This document shows, one piece after another, positions 37,053 through 48,829 of a stretch of DNA of 64,000 nt. Location: the NCBI RefSeq assembly GCF_014805625.2, contig NW_023998415.1, forward strand, positions 45,915,475 to 45,979,474. The letters are read 5' to 3'. The position numbers were made by a program, and so were the translations under genes. The DNA is from Glossina fuscipes (taxonomy: Eukaryota > Arthropoda > Insecta > Diptera > Glossinidae). The stretch's first letter is position 1; each line of letters starts with the position of its first letter. The notes below the pieces were generated by a model that saw only the letters and a program-made list of their open reading frames with translations, was not told where the DNA came from and made no database searches.

Positions 37053-37080
<28 letters not shown>
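37038..37080. repeat. Alternating purine-pyrimidine (CG/GT)n tract
   Basis: About 43 bp of strictly alternating purine-pyrimidine, starting ATGCATGCGCGCGCG and continuing as about 14 GT units. Such tracts are classic candidates for left-handed Z-DNA. Confidence 0.9.
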
Positions 37081-37083
<3 letters not shown>

Positions 37084-37415
37084 TCAAAATTATTCTGATC
37101 TTAACAATAACGAAACAAAAAAAAAAAAAAAAAAAAAAATGCTTATAATTATACATAAATTGCTTAAGTATGCAAATAAAGGTGTCAAACTCTATTGAGC
37201 CGGAGATTTGTTTTATGTTAGTGTTGCTGTTGTTGTTGCTGTTTTTATTTATTTATTTATTTATTTATATATATATATTTTTTTTTTTGTTGAAATGACA
37301 ATCATTAGCCAGACTATGAATACGCACAATTTATGTACATAGGAATGTAATGTAAAGAAAACTTGATGCAGGTGCCAATTTTAGTGATTTGAAGTAAATA
37401 TGTTTGCTTGCATGG

Positions 37416-37440
37416 CTGTCTGTCTGTCTGTCTGTCTGTC
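37416..37440. repeat. (CTGT)n microsatellite
   Basis: Six clean CTGT units, a GTCY-type motif without a recognisable family B core next to it. Confidence 0.9.
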
Positions 37441-40400
37441 GGCATCCCATATTTGCATGTATATGTGTTTACATGCATGTGCTTTTAAACACAGTTGTTG
37501 TTGGCAGTTTTTTTCTTGTCTTTTTTTCAAGTGTTATCAGATCATAAATGCATATAGTTTTGCAGTAGTGCGAACAGCAAGCGCATTCAAATCTAGCAAT
37601 TAATCAATAATACACAATATATATAAATAACAAAAATAACAAAAAAAAAAAAAGAAATAATTTATAAAAATATTGACAAAAAGAAAAACATAATCATTAA
37701 AAATATTTTACTTTTTCGTAACAGTGTACCCCAAGTCATTTGCTCGTTGAACAAATAAATCTCAGCATCTTTGAGAATAGTTTTAAAAAGTAAATTGCCA
37801 ACAACAACAAATTTTTTTTCGTTTAAATAAAAATCGTCCGCTTAAGAAATCAGGCGACGAGGCTTAGTAGTTTACAGATTGCCGTTAATAGCCTATTGCG
37901 TTGACTCTTAAGTATATTTTTTTTTTGCTTCAAGCATGAGAAACCCTGAAATCTTTCAGCGATATTTTGTTGTTTTTTTAATCGCCAACCACCCAGCAAA
38001 CATCTCCTATATGTGTGTAAACAGACTGATAAAGAAGGAAAGAGAACGGGGATAAGAGGGAGAGGGCGTGTTCGCAGCTGTGTAAGGTGTATGCTCAGTT
38101 ATAGCCGCAGTCCTATAGAAATTAACGTATCGTCTACCGAGTTGAAGGAAATTTAAACTAGGGCAAGATGACTTAGTTCTGGTAATATGTAAACTTGAAG
38201 GTCCGGTAAGCGTAACATCTCTCCTCAGGTCCTACTTGCATGATGCGTCATTTTCAATTTTCACTGCATATTCTCGAAATTGATTATTATTCATCTCATG
38301 CGCAGCATTGTGCTTGCTGTTATTGAAAGCTTACTGAAATGAAAACACAAAACCATTTTTCCCATTACATAGAGCGCAGTCTGCGATTTTGGCTTTTGAA
38401 AGATTTTCGAGCAATGGATTTCTAATGAACACCTTATAGGCTCGCAATAATCTGATTCTCTACCTTGGAGAAAGTTTCGGAAATTCTGCACAATACAATC
38501 ACTTTATTAGCAGCTGCGTATGTGTTAGTGTAATTTTGAATACGGTATACCACATGTTTCTGATATCTTAGCATTTGCATCTATTGCATATTTAAGTTTA
38601 ACACATTGCAGCCATTGAGCTCGCCGTTTAAAACAAAGACATTAGCTTAGGTCGAATTTTTCTCCATCCATTACTTTATCTGTTGCGGTATTTTGTCACT
38701 GTGTTCACAACAACATATCAAGCTTGAATGTGGGCATGGTCATCCTTGAGTTTTAAATACCATAAACTATAGGCGATATGAACGCATTTGTGAACCTGCG
38801 GAAGAAGCGGCTGTAAGATGATTTCGACCGCGTTATATCAAAGAGATCCAATTTCTGCTTTTATAGATTTGTCTCTTTATTTTAAGGACATGATACCCTC
38901 AATTTATTGAAAAGGTTACAGCAAAATCAAGACCTGAAAGTGTATGCAGAGGTGCATTTCTATTTGCGTCTTCGTGAATGACTTCATTTGAATTATTATT
39001 AGGTTGATCGTCTTTTTACTTTTACTTTTTACTCTTCCCTTTTCTTTCTTACCAATTCTAATTAAATAGCATAATCTTTTTCTTTACTTTTGAAGAGAGA
39101 GAGAGAGAGCAGTAAACCTTTCTGTACTATAGCTGGCTATAAACGGCTACACAAATACCATGCGGCATGATATGGACCGTAGTTCATATATTATAAGCAA
39201 ATTAGATTTTTGTTTTAAAAAATCTGATTCTCCAAACCCACTTTCCCGCACTTTTATTTTGCTCATATTCTCAGCCCTTGAGTTCTTGACCTTTGTGATT
39301 CGTTTCTTTAAGACAGTTATCGTAAATTTTATAGGTGAGGAGAGATGACGGATTGCTGTTGAATGGCTTGCTAAGTGCAATGTCGTTGATATGTAAAAAC
39401 TTAAATTTCTTCATCTTTTCTTTGAGACCTTTACACTTAAGGCAACAACCCTCTCTCTCGTCTTAAACAAAGCGAAGTGTATACCGCAAACAAGAAAATT
39501 CGAGTAAACAAAATTTAGATCGAATCATAGGTGAATTTTTAATATGAACGAACAATTTCTTAAATTGAATTTTTTAAATATATACCTCCCATGTGTTTAT
39601 TAGTTTTCTCTACGCTATAAGATAATGCATTTGCATGGCGTTCGTAATCGTAAGCAAGTTTTCAAGAACAAGCTCTTTACAAGCCTTTATTTGTACTATA
39701 AAAGCTATACGTAAGCCGCAAGGCTTCAAACAATGTATGAAACATTTTATTAAATTGTTAATAGAGCTATTTAGATAAAGTTTATCATCTGTATAATGGA
39801 TAGATATAGATATAATATATATTATTTAATCAAAGTTGACCCGAGAAGGCGCTGTAGCTTTGTTGCCACCGTATAACCTCCGAGAAGTTATATATATATA
39901 CATGCATAAATAATGAAAATGAAAAAAAAAGAAAACAAAACATAAATTTGCATATATGTATGTGATATAATATGTTTAAACGACGTTATGTGATTAACAG
40001 GTGCAAAGATCTTTAAGCAATTTAAACAAACAGTTAATAATGAGTCATTTAACATATTATTATCCATATCGTTGCAGACAAATAACAACCAGATAAAAGC
40101 CAAGTGTTTCAATATTAAAAAAAAAGAAGAAGAAGAAGAAGAACAAATCACTCTCTAAAGGTATAAGTGTGACTGTATATAGGTTTGTTGTGTATATAGC
40201 TATAGTTAATCATTTCGAGTAAATGAAAGCAAAATAAAAATTATGAAAATATAGCGACCTCTTATAAGTTATTTTTTATTTATTTAATAATTATTTTTTT
40301 TTTAATTTTTTTTTTTTTTTTTTTTTAGTATTATTTCAAGTCGCCTTCTGACAGCATTTGTGTATACATTAGATTCATACCATTGGTACGATCTTATCGT

Positions 40401-41313
40401 AGTGAATAAATAAAATCAAGTGCATAACACCTGTGCAAACGTAAAAACATTTCTTTCTATTTTTTTTTTTGTCTTTGTCTTTGTTTTGTTTTTATTGCTT
40501 CATTTTTCTTATGTGTACTCAACCCTTGGATACCCATATGAGGTGGAATCACTTTTATTTATTTTTTATTTTTTACTTTTTGTAATCTTTCTTTTTTTTT
40601 TTTAAGTTCTTAATTTGTAAATAAAATGCAACAACGTGTGAGCGCCTACCTATCCACCTATCTACGGTGTTTTAAATTTTTTTCCATATGTACTTGCGAT
40701 ATCGGTGAATTAGTTGTCCGTATATCTAGCCTTTGTTTACGCGTATCCACAATCGTATACGAAACGGCACACTGTTATCAGTAGAAATTATTTACTATAG
40801 ATACTTACTTAAATAATAGCAGGTGTGTGTTGGCAGTTTAAGGTCACAACTGTATAACAATTTTTTATTACTTTACCCGCAGCTTTTAGACAAACAAGAC
40901 TTGAAATTAGTTTATTTAAATTTTATTTTACAATTTATTTTCAAATATTTTGACTACAACGAAAATTTCAATTGTTTTATATTTATTTGTTTTGTTAATT
41001 TTTCGTATGTTGTTTGTTTGTTTCTTTTTCTTTTTTTTTTTTTTTTCATTTTATGTTCTGTGAAATCTTTGCATCGCATTAACAAAAATCATTAAAGAAT
41101 TCGGTCACCGCTAGTTTAAGATGAATTCGATTTTATACGCGAAAATATTTTCACTAAACACCAAAGTCACTTATACGCACCTGCGTGTCATTCAATGTAA
41201 GAAAAAAACCAAAAAAAAAAAAAAAAAAAAAAGAGAAGGAAAATAAACTTTTTTCCGACACTTTTTCTTCTTGTTTTTTTTTTTCAAAATGTCTAATGAC
41301 CGACCACTTGATG

Positions 41314-41324
<11 letters not shown>

Positions 41325-41344
<20 letters not shown>
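41325..41344. repeat. (TA)n microsatellite
   Basis: About ten uninterrupted TA units. Confidence 0.85.
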
Positions 41345-41531
41345 GTTGCCGCTATATCAAGCCAACTATATTTGCCAAACACATGCATAAATATTTAGAA
41401 TACAGCGGACAATTTGTCGCCTGCTACAATATATTGCTCGCTTGACTGTGCTTGTCAGATGCAGACAATGATGTTTTAGAATGACACTAAAAGCACTAAA
41501 GTTGTATCATATATTTATCATACATACATAC

Positions 41532-41536
<5 letters not shown>

Positions 41537-41562
<26 letters not shown>

Positions 41563-41563
41563 A
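41537..41563. repeat. (TA)n microsatellite
   Basis: About thirteen TA units, followed 25 bp later by a T-tract of about 24. Confidence 0.9.
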
Positions 41564-41920
41564 ATTTTTCCAAATTTTAGGATATAATTTTTTTTTTTTT
41601 TTTTTTTTTTTTTGTTTATTACTGATTGAACAAATAAGAGAATTATATATACATCTTATGGTGAATGTGCAATGCCCTTACAACTCAAAAAGCTATTAAT
41701 TCAAGGCTCATCGTAGAAGAAATTTGAGTTCATATTTGATGTTCAAGTTTACGACGTCTCAAAAATTATAATTTTGCCAAATTTTAGATTTATATATATT
41801 ATGGATCGTCGGAGGGAGGTTTCATGATGAAATTGTTTTTGTTTTTTTTGTTGTTTTCACTAAAAATATAAGGCAATCGATTTTCTCACGGAGAATCAGA
41901 TGGGAGATAAGCTGTTCTAG

Positions 41921-41956
41921 TAATAACAATAATAATAATAATAATAATAATAATAA
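41921..41956. repeat. (AAT)n microsatellite
   Basis: About eleven AAT triplets with one early CAAT interruption. Confidence 0.9.
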
Positions 41957-42800
41957 AGTTTAACAAAAATTATTTCAAAAGTGTTTTACGCTCGGCCGTC
42001 CAATCCTAACTGATTCCGAAAGCAGGTAAGGTGAAAGGATCAATCCAATATGATCCTTCCATTTTGCTTACGGCATCGTATATTATTGCGTTCAAATACT
42101 TATTGATTGGTCGAGCTAAATCGCTAGCTTCTCACCAATCAAAACTATGCCAACGATAAGAGAGTCGTTAGAAGAACTCATGATTCTGGATATCTGGAAA
42201 CTTTTTATTCATGGTAGTCTCAAATCTTTCACTTTATTTATTTATTTCTTTTTTTATTTTATGCGAAGGAAGTTTTCTATGCGTGCCAATAGTCTTTGTC
42301 ACATGTTATATTTGAACCTTCCTCTTCAACGGATATAGGAAAAAGTGTGATGTTAAGCGAATTAATTGTTTATGTGGACTAGAGTTTACTTAAACAATAT
42401 CGAATATCTGAGCTTATGCTTAGGGAAAAGCTTCTAGCATTATAATTCTTCACTTAATGGTGAGACAAACAAAACTAAACTGCTAAACTTGTAACAAGTT
42501 CAATGCCAACCCTTTATGAATTGATTTAAGTCCTCAATATCCCTTCCCTTTTTCCACTACCTTCTCTTTGTTGCACATCCGGAATTTGCACATATCGTCA
42601 TCAACCATTCTCCCTTAGAATACGATTAACAAAAATGTTTGCTGTGATTGATTGCCTTCCATTTTTCCCTGGTTTTGCATAGACATCTAAGAACTGCGGA
42701 AGGAAAATGTAAACAGCGTATAAAGTAAGCCGAACTTTATATTAATGAACTCCACACGTTCATAACGTAAGATCCAATTCTTTTAAGATAAAGAGCATAA

Positions 42801-42813
42801 AGCATATGCTTGC
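42801..42813 (-). repeat. SINE target-site duplication, 3' copy
   Basis: AGCATATGCTTGC here is repeated exactly at 42993-43005. The two copies bracket the SINE, as expected for target-primed insertion. Confidence 0.8.
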
Positions 42814-42992
42814 AGGTATTATTATATTATTATTATTATTATGAATTTCTCCAGAGAAATAAATTCTAAGACTAAACTTTTAAAAGCACTAGCATCTAAG
42901 GCTATCGGCTTTTATTAAAAACTCTACCGCACTTGAGATTCGAACCCACGGCCATTGGCTTGCTAGTCGAGATTCCTCGCCTTCGGCTACTC
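42814..42992 (-). mobile_element. Complete tRNA-derived SINE
   Basis: Read on the minus strand, 179 bp begin GAGTAGCCGAAGGCG with an A-box-like TAGCCGAAGGCG (42989-42978). Next come GACTAGCAAGCCAATGG and GTGGGTTCGAATCTC with a B box (42947-42935). This arrangement is closest to a tRNA-Ser(GCU)-like head lacking the variable arm. A tRNA-unrelated body follows (GGTAGAG..., AAGCCGATAGCCTTAG, GATGCTAGTGC), then an (AAT)n tail (42843-42817). It carries no protein and would depend on LINE machinery. Perfect 13-bp repeats flank it on both sides. The tRNA assignment is an inference from the B box and anticodon-arm remnant. Confidence 0.85.
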
Positions 42993-43005
42993 AGCATATG
43001 CTTGC
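42993..43005 (-). repeat. SINE target-site duplication, 5' copy
   Basis: Exact 13-bp match to 42801-42813, directly abutting the first base of the tRNA-like head. Confidence 0.8.
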
Positions 43006-43950
43006 GTGAATGATTCCTCTTTTAGTTCCATGTGTCGATTGTGCGTTTGTTAATTTACCATAATGCGAGCGTTCAAGAGCATGTAAGAAGTATCGGGGAT
43101 TTCGGGATTGGGAACAAATGAGAAATTCTGAGAAAGGTGACGCAAGGCTTTCATTTTTATGAGCGTCGCAAAGCAAGATTGTGTGCCAATACGTCTCACT
43201 TGATGTTATTTTTCGTCCGCTTGATGACAAAAATCTCGCATATACGCAAATCTCTCGTCATACGAGCATTTCAATATCTGTTGATAGCATAGGCGAGATG
43301 CTATTATGCTTAATAAGATGGTATGCGAGTGTTTAACAATTTTCCTAGATTTACTTTAAAGCATAATGACCTACAATACGACGCAAGTGCTATCCTCAAT
43401 CTTTTAAAATGCGACTCTCGAAAGCATATATAATTAAATGCGTTGCGTTCTTGCAAAGCAAGAAGAAACGAAGTGAACTTGCTTATCGTTTCCGGAGAAG
43501 TTCTGCTCTGAAAAAGAAAAATTAAAAGATGAACGAATTTTTGTTATTGGAAGCGAAAAAGACCATCAGTTCTTTTTGTTCATCTTCACCGATATGAAAG
43601 TTAAGTAAGGAGACTGTCCAGTTTCAAGTTTTATTCTACTTTTCCAAATATGTCGTTACCTTTATAAAGAAGATCTTGGAAGTTGTCTTTGATTGAGCAA
43701 AGATCGCTTCGCTCGACCATTTATCATAGGTGAAGTGAAATGAGACAATGCGATTTGAACTTTCAGTTCACTACTACAGTTCTTTTACTTATTACATTTC
43801 ATTTGCTGTCGTTGTGCCTCGCTGTTGTCGCCGTTGTTTTTATTGCGTTCGCTTCTTTATACATTTCTTAGTATTTAGTACAGTAGTAGTAGTAGTATTA
43901 AGTAGACCTTATTGTGTTATATGATGTATGTTTGTATATCATTCTATTTC

Positions 43951-43982
43951 AAATGCCGAAATGCCGAAATGCCGAAATGCCG
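43951..43982. repeat. 8-bp tandem repeat, four perfect units
   Basis: AAATGCCG is repeated four times without a mismatch, suggesting a recent expansion. Confidence 0.95.
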
Positions 43983-44383
43983 ATCATCGCACACACAAAT
44001 ATTCTATTAAACGAACAAACGAATGTATATGAGCAAATATCATCTACATCTACATTTGCATCTACATTAAGCTCAACAACATCAACATTAACATCAATAT
44101 AAACAACAACAGTAGCACAAGTAAACACTGGTACTATGGTATTCAATTAAAATGCTTCACACCTGTTATTTGTTAAAAATTATGTGTCAATGATTTAAGC
44201 CAACAATTTTACGCTTCTTTCGTTTTTCGTTTCATTTTCATTTGTATTCTGACGGCCATAAAGGTTGCTGCTGCTGCTGCTCTGTTACGGGGCTACGATT
44301 TCACAACTGATAGATACTTCTGCCAATGAGTCAATGTTATAAGTACATGACATGCTGTATACATACGTTCATTTTATTATAGA

Positions 44384-44438
44384 CACGCACACGCACACAC
44401 ACACGCACACACACACACGCACACGCACACGCACGCAT
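44384..44438. repeat. (CA)n / (CG)-interspersed array
   Basis: About 55 bp of alternating purine-pyrimidine with ACGC interruptions, a second Z-DNA-prone tract. Confidence 0.9.
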
Positions 44439-44781
44439 AGACAACTTTATTTTTATCTAGTTCTGTTATATACTTAATCATACGCATAACTTAAATTATG
44501 AAATGAAATAAGAAAGAGAAGAAGAGAAGAGACGTTCGTATTTCCTTGACCGTTGCTACTGTTTGCCATCTATATGATATATCTATATATGAAAATGCGG
44601 TTTTTGTTCTTGCCATTGTTGTTATTGTTGGGCTGATTTTCTTCTTTTATTTATTTCTATGTATTTTTTTTTTTTTTATTTTTCCTTTCCTTGCTTTAAA
44701 TGAATTGCAAATAGATTGTATCCATGTGTACACAGATGCTTGATAGCGGAAATTATTTGCAAATAACAACACTTGTGATAT

Positions 44782-44821
44782 TTGTTGTTATTATTATTAT
44801 TATTATTGTTGTTATTGTTAA

Positions 44822-44855
<34 letters not shown>

Positions 44856-44868
44856 ATTATTATTATTT
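44782..44868. repeat. Compound (TTA)n(TTG)n microsatellite
   Basis: TTA triplets, mixed TTG/TTA, about eleven clean TTG triplets, then TTA again, a symmetrical compound array. Confidence 0.9.
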
Positions 44869-45068
44869 CATTCACTTAGTTATGCATGTTCATCTAAACT
44901 TGTTTTATATCTACTTATGACTTGATTATTTCAACACAGGTGTGATCGCCCCACATGCAAACGCACACACACACACACCGGCGCGCAACGATATGCAGCA
45001 TACTCAAACGAGCTAAAATATGTATAAATCAGTTCAGGCTGTTATGATGATATGCTTCCTTCTTCTAC

Positions 45069-45104
45069 GTTTTCTTCATCTTCGTCTTCGTCTTCGTCTT
45101 CTTC
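45069..45104. repeat. (CTTCGT)n hexanucleotide array
   Basis: CTTCAT, then three CTTCGT units, then CTTCTT. Confidence 0.85.
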
Positions 45105-45464
45105 TGTTGCTGCCACCGCTACCGCTTATAAGTTAACACATTCCATTTCTATGAATCCATCCATCCTAACCTTATATACCTTACTATAGCGAGTAGTTGC
45201 GATGATGGAAATAAGAAATATTCTCTAATACGTTGCTGCATAATACGCTTAGTCACTTGTTCTCTAATAATTTCTTTCACCATCACTTGCCCAAATGTTT
45301 CAAGTGTGTGTTATTTACGCCTTTCGCCACATTACATATTCACGTTGCTTGTTGTTGCCTATTGCCCAACAAGCATTCAACCAAACACAACATATGTTGA
45401 AAGCAGTTTAAGCTGATAGCCGCCAAGCAGTTGTGCGAATGTTATACACGGAGAGGCTATTTAG

Positions 45465-45520
45465 CTGGTTAGCTATTTGGTTGCTTTGCTGCTTGGCTGC
45501 TTGGCTGCTTGGCTTGGTGG
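45465..45520. repeat. GCTGCTTG-type imperfect tandem repeat
   Basis: TTGGTTGC, TTTGCTGC, TTGGCTGC, TTGGCTGC and TTGGCTTG follow each other, an 8-bp unit drifting in sequence. Confidence 0.8.
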
Positions 45521-46644
45521 TTAGTTGGCCCGGCCTCGCTTGGCCTAGCGAGTTGGGCTATTTTATATTTGTTTCATTAAATTCTTGCGAGCGCCGCTGC
45601 TGTTGCTGCTGTTGTTGCTCCTGCTAATGCTGTTGATGGAAATTCTTAAGTTATCTTTTATTAGCCACTTAAGTGGTATTAGTTGTTGTGTTTATGTTTA
45701 TTATCATTTGATTTTGTTGTTTTTATATACAATAAAATTCATTCGGCCGTAATGAATTATTGCATAAATTATAAATTTTATTTGCAAATAAATTCTGAAT
45801 ATTTCCACAGAAAATAAAATAAAACAAAAAAAAAAAAAAAAAAATAATAATAATAATAAAAGTAAAAATGTAAAAAAACAGGAGAAAAACAACAACAACA
45901 ATTTTATGAATGAAAATTTACGCAACCGAAGCAAGGATGCCGCGGTACACGCCTGCAATTTAAAAGAGTACATAAAACTAATACACGCTTGCGTAGCTGC
46001 AAACCGATGTCTCCCTAATAATAATAATAATAATAATAGGAGTATCATATAACAGAATGCATATCGTAGCACATATATTACACATATTGTACATCGGTCA
46101 CATATAGCGAAAGCATATTATTAAGAATGATCTTAATACGCTATACGCCTCAACATGACCAACTTTTTTCTTTTCTCTGCTTAATCGACTTTTTTTCTGT
46201 GATCTTTGCTTTTCATGTGCTCTCATATTCTAATATTAAGTTATTGCTGACCGCAGCTAATATGGTCAGTGCTTATTAAAACAAATCCCGAACTATTTCA
46301 CTTTCGAGCTGAGCATGTACATCTCTCTTTGATTATGTCTGTCTGTGTCTACATTGCACTGACCATCGATCAAGAAGGATTTCGCATTAAGGCAGACAAC
46401 TCCTCCCAAGATTTTCTTCTTGGAAATTTGCTTTGTTTATTCTCCTGACCGTTTTGATAAATTGCATGCTCTCTTTGAAGCCATACGTCGTAGTAGTAGT
46501 TATTGAATTTTTCTAAATTAACCAAAGAATGGTTAACTTCCGTGACCCATTAGCAGTCACTATTAAATATTGCGTGTCGTTTAAGCCTGTACAGGCACAT
46601 AATTCACTTTAAATTTCCCTTGTAAATTTCTATCGAATTGGCTG

Positions 46645-46690
46645 CCGTATGATGTAATGGTAACAATGTCCCGGGTACGATCACTGATGC
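46645..46690 (+). other. tRNA-like promoter relic, possible SINE head
   Basis: TATGATGTAATGGTAACA resembles the A-box arm of Gln/Glu-type tRNAs. About 20 bp on, CCCGGGTACGATCAC resembles a B box with T-to-A at the second T. The spacing is too short for a functional tRNA, so an internal deletion is implied. No tail or target duplication was found. Confidence 0.35.
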
Positions 46691-48784
46691 AGCATAAGTT
46701 CTACTTTACACTAGCATTTTTGTTTTCTCCTTTCCCGTCTATCGAGTAATCTCTCTTGGTTAACAATTTACTCACACGTGTGGCGGATACACTTTGAATG
46801 GCCGGTTAAATATGAAAAAAACAAAATCTCTATCTCTTTGGCAAGTATGCACTTATAGTCGTATAGCTCTTATTAACCACCTTCAGCCGAAAAGATCAAT
46901 TATCTTTGCGGGCCGCGATTCATTTCGAGGGAAAAACGATGCAACTAACGATGGAACAACAAACTTCAACAGTATTCGTCACAGACGCAGAAATAAAGAT
47001 AGAAAACTGGAAAGCTTAACACACAAACACTACCTCGATCGATAAGGAATATAAGGTTGAAAAATGAGAGTAATCTATGTCCATCTATGTCTACGTCCAC
47101 AATGTAGCAACGTGGTATTCATGTTCGGTCCAAAAATGATTTCATCACCCAGCTAACGCGTCCACAATTAACGATAAAATTCAATCAAACGTGCGTTAGA
47201 ATAAGTGGATGTGTTAGTTAACCGATAGGGTTTATTTTTGCATACAACACACACACACACACACTGCCTAAATGTTCGTCAGAACAAGTTTCTCACAAAG
47301 TTTGAAAGATTGCCAGTGCTTTCCGAAGTTGCTTCCGAATCGATCAACGAATCCTTGTCTCGAATTTCGGCTTTTTGTCTTCGGTTTTGCGACTGCAACG
47401 ATTCACGAAATTTACGCATCAAATTGACGAATTATCTTTAGTAATACGCACACAACGTCTGGCAATATCAAAGTGGGCGTGTCTTAGTACGTATATATAT
47501 TTACTGTATTTGATTATGTATATATATATATATAATATCCAAAGATATCTACTTCCTTATGGAGAATTTTTGAAATCAAAAACCCGTTAAATTGCCGGAT
47601 GTAGTAAGCCATTGTTGATCATTTCTCTGCAATGAACGTGTTTGGGAAAAGGAAACAAAGCGCAGGTACAAAGTAAAAGCGGAAATTATCGAAAAAATAA
47701 TCTGGAGAAAGGTATTCATAAAATTAAATAATAATAATAATAATATTGTTCTGCAATTAAATAATAAATGATTTTAATAATTGGAAATTTTGAAAGACTT
47801 TAAAGCTTATGTCACACAAAGAAAAATTTAAAAACTTAAACGAAAATGCGGAGTTTCTTTGCAAAAGTCTTCTTATCTCGAAACACATAACATTTTCATA
47901 TAAGACATGCCCGCTGGCCGGGCCTTCCTTCAACACATACAATTAAATGGATTTCATTTTCTTTACATTTGCAAAGTGATCGGTAGCGTCTCCTTGCATT
48001 CGTTAAATATCCGATGGATCTGTTTACACTAAACTGCCGTAGCTTAAGTTTGCCGTTTAGAAAACGGATAATTGCTGAGCCTTGCAGCCCAGCGATACGC
48101 GTATAGTTGTTTTCCGCCCAAGCATTGCTGAAAGCGGAAACGGAAAAGTCGCCATTTATTAGCCTATTCGAAGGAGAGAAGAATAAACATTTTGAAATCT
48201 GCCATAGATGAGCACTGACAAAAAAGGTAATGGGTCTGTATAGTCTTTAAAATCCCCGCGCTATGTTATCGATGTGTATATAATATTTTTGAGAGGTTGG
48301 TATGGCTGCTGGGAACAACTGACATAAATTTCGGGACACATGCCCTGTCGGATGAGTAATTGCGGGCGTTTCTCTTCTTTTTGTTCGTGCTGTGTAAACA
48401 ATCATATGGTCAGGGATTTTTAAAGTGCAAAAATCTTTTGAGGAAAGAATTTAAATCAAATTCGATCAAAAATAAAGAAAAAAAAAAGATGAAATGAATT
48501 TAAAATGTTAGAAAAGTGTTACGGTGATAACGAGTTTATTAAGATCACAATTTTTTGAGTGATAAAAATCATTTAATGAGAATCGTCAGATAGTCGAAGA
48601 CGAACCCCGTTCAACTTCGATCTTGAAGAACTTGTCACCTATCGATTGACCACAAAGACACCTTTGTATGTATATCTTACTGGTATATCGAAAAAGTATT
48701 AATAGAAAGTAATTTGTGGGATAATTTGGGTTTGTCTCACGTGTCTTCCTAGTGCAGGGTCAAAAGAAATGCATAAGATATACA
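46691..48784. other. AT-rich non-coding stretch
   Basis: No recognised gene. Open frames at 46794-47045 and 47238-47590 show no familiar motifs. A short TA run lies at 47518-47533. Confidence 0.55.
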
Positions 48785-48829
48785 ATGACTGGCGATGAAA
48801 CTTGAATTTATGCTTATGACCCGAAAATA
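48785..48829 (+). pseudogene. mariner transposase fragment, first catalytic motif
   Basis: The frame reads MTGDET-stop-IYAYDPK. This matches the TGDETWxYAYDPE block around the first catalytic Asp of one mariner subgroup, with the invariant Trp codon TGG changed to TGA. A NSEYR-like string follows in a shifted frame, where QSSEYR would be expected. Only about 15-25 residues are recognisable, so it is a small remnant and the call rests on one motif. Confidence 0.5.

Larger units (their letters stand above)
37081..42800. other. AT-rich non-coding stretch
   Basis: No recognised gene over 5.7 kb. It contains A-tracts (37117-37139, 41213-41232), (TTTA)n at 37246-37270, (CTGT)n, (GA)n near 39092-39110, TA arrays and (AAT)n. 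Open frames are short and without familiar motifs. Confidence 0.6.
43006..46644. other. Non-coding stretch rich in simple repeats
   Basis: No recognised gene. It holds the 8-bp tandem at 43951, CATCTA units near 44041-44100, CA, TTG and CTTCGT arrays, GCTGCTTG repetition near 45470-45520 and AAT/A tracts. The frame at 45704-46072 on the minus strand is translated CAA/AAT/A repeats. Confidence 0.6.

Noticed and set aside
42935..42992. Possible functional tRNA-Ser gene
   Set aside because: The B box is good, but there is no acceptor stem or variable arm, and the head is joined to a SINE body and tail with target duplications.
45704..46072. 122-codon minus-strand open frame rich in Leu and Phe that looks like a membrane protein
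   Set aside because: Its length comes from AAT, CAA and A-tract simple repeats translated on the minus strand; there is no non-repetitive protein-like segment.
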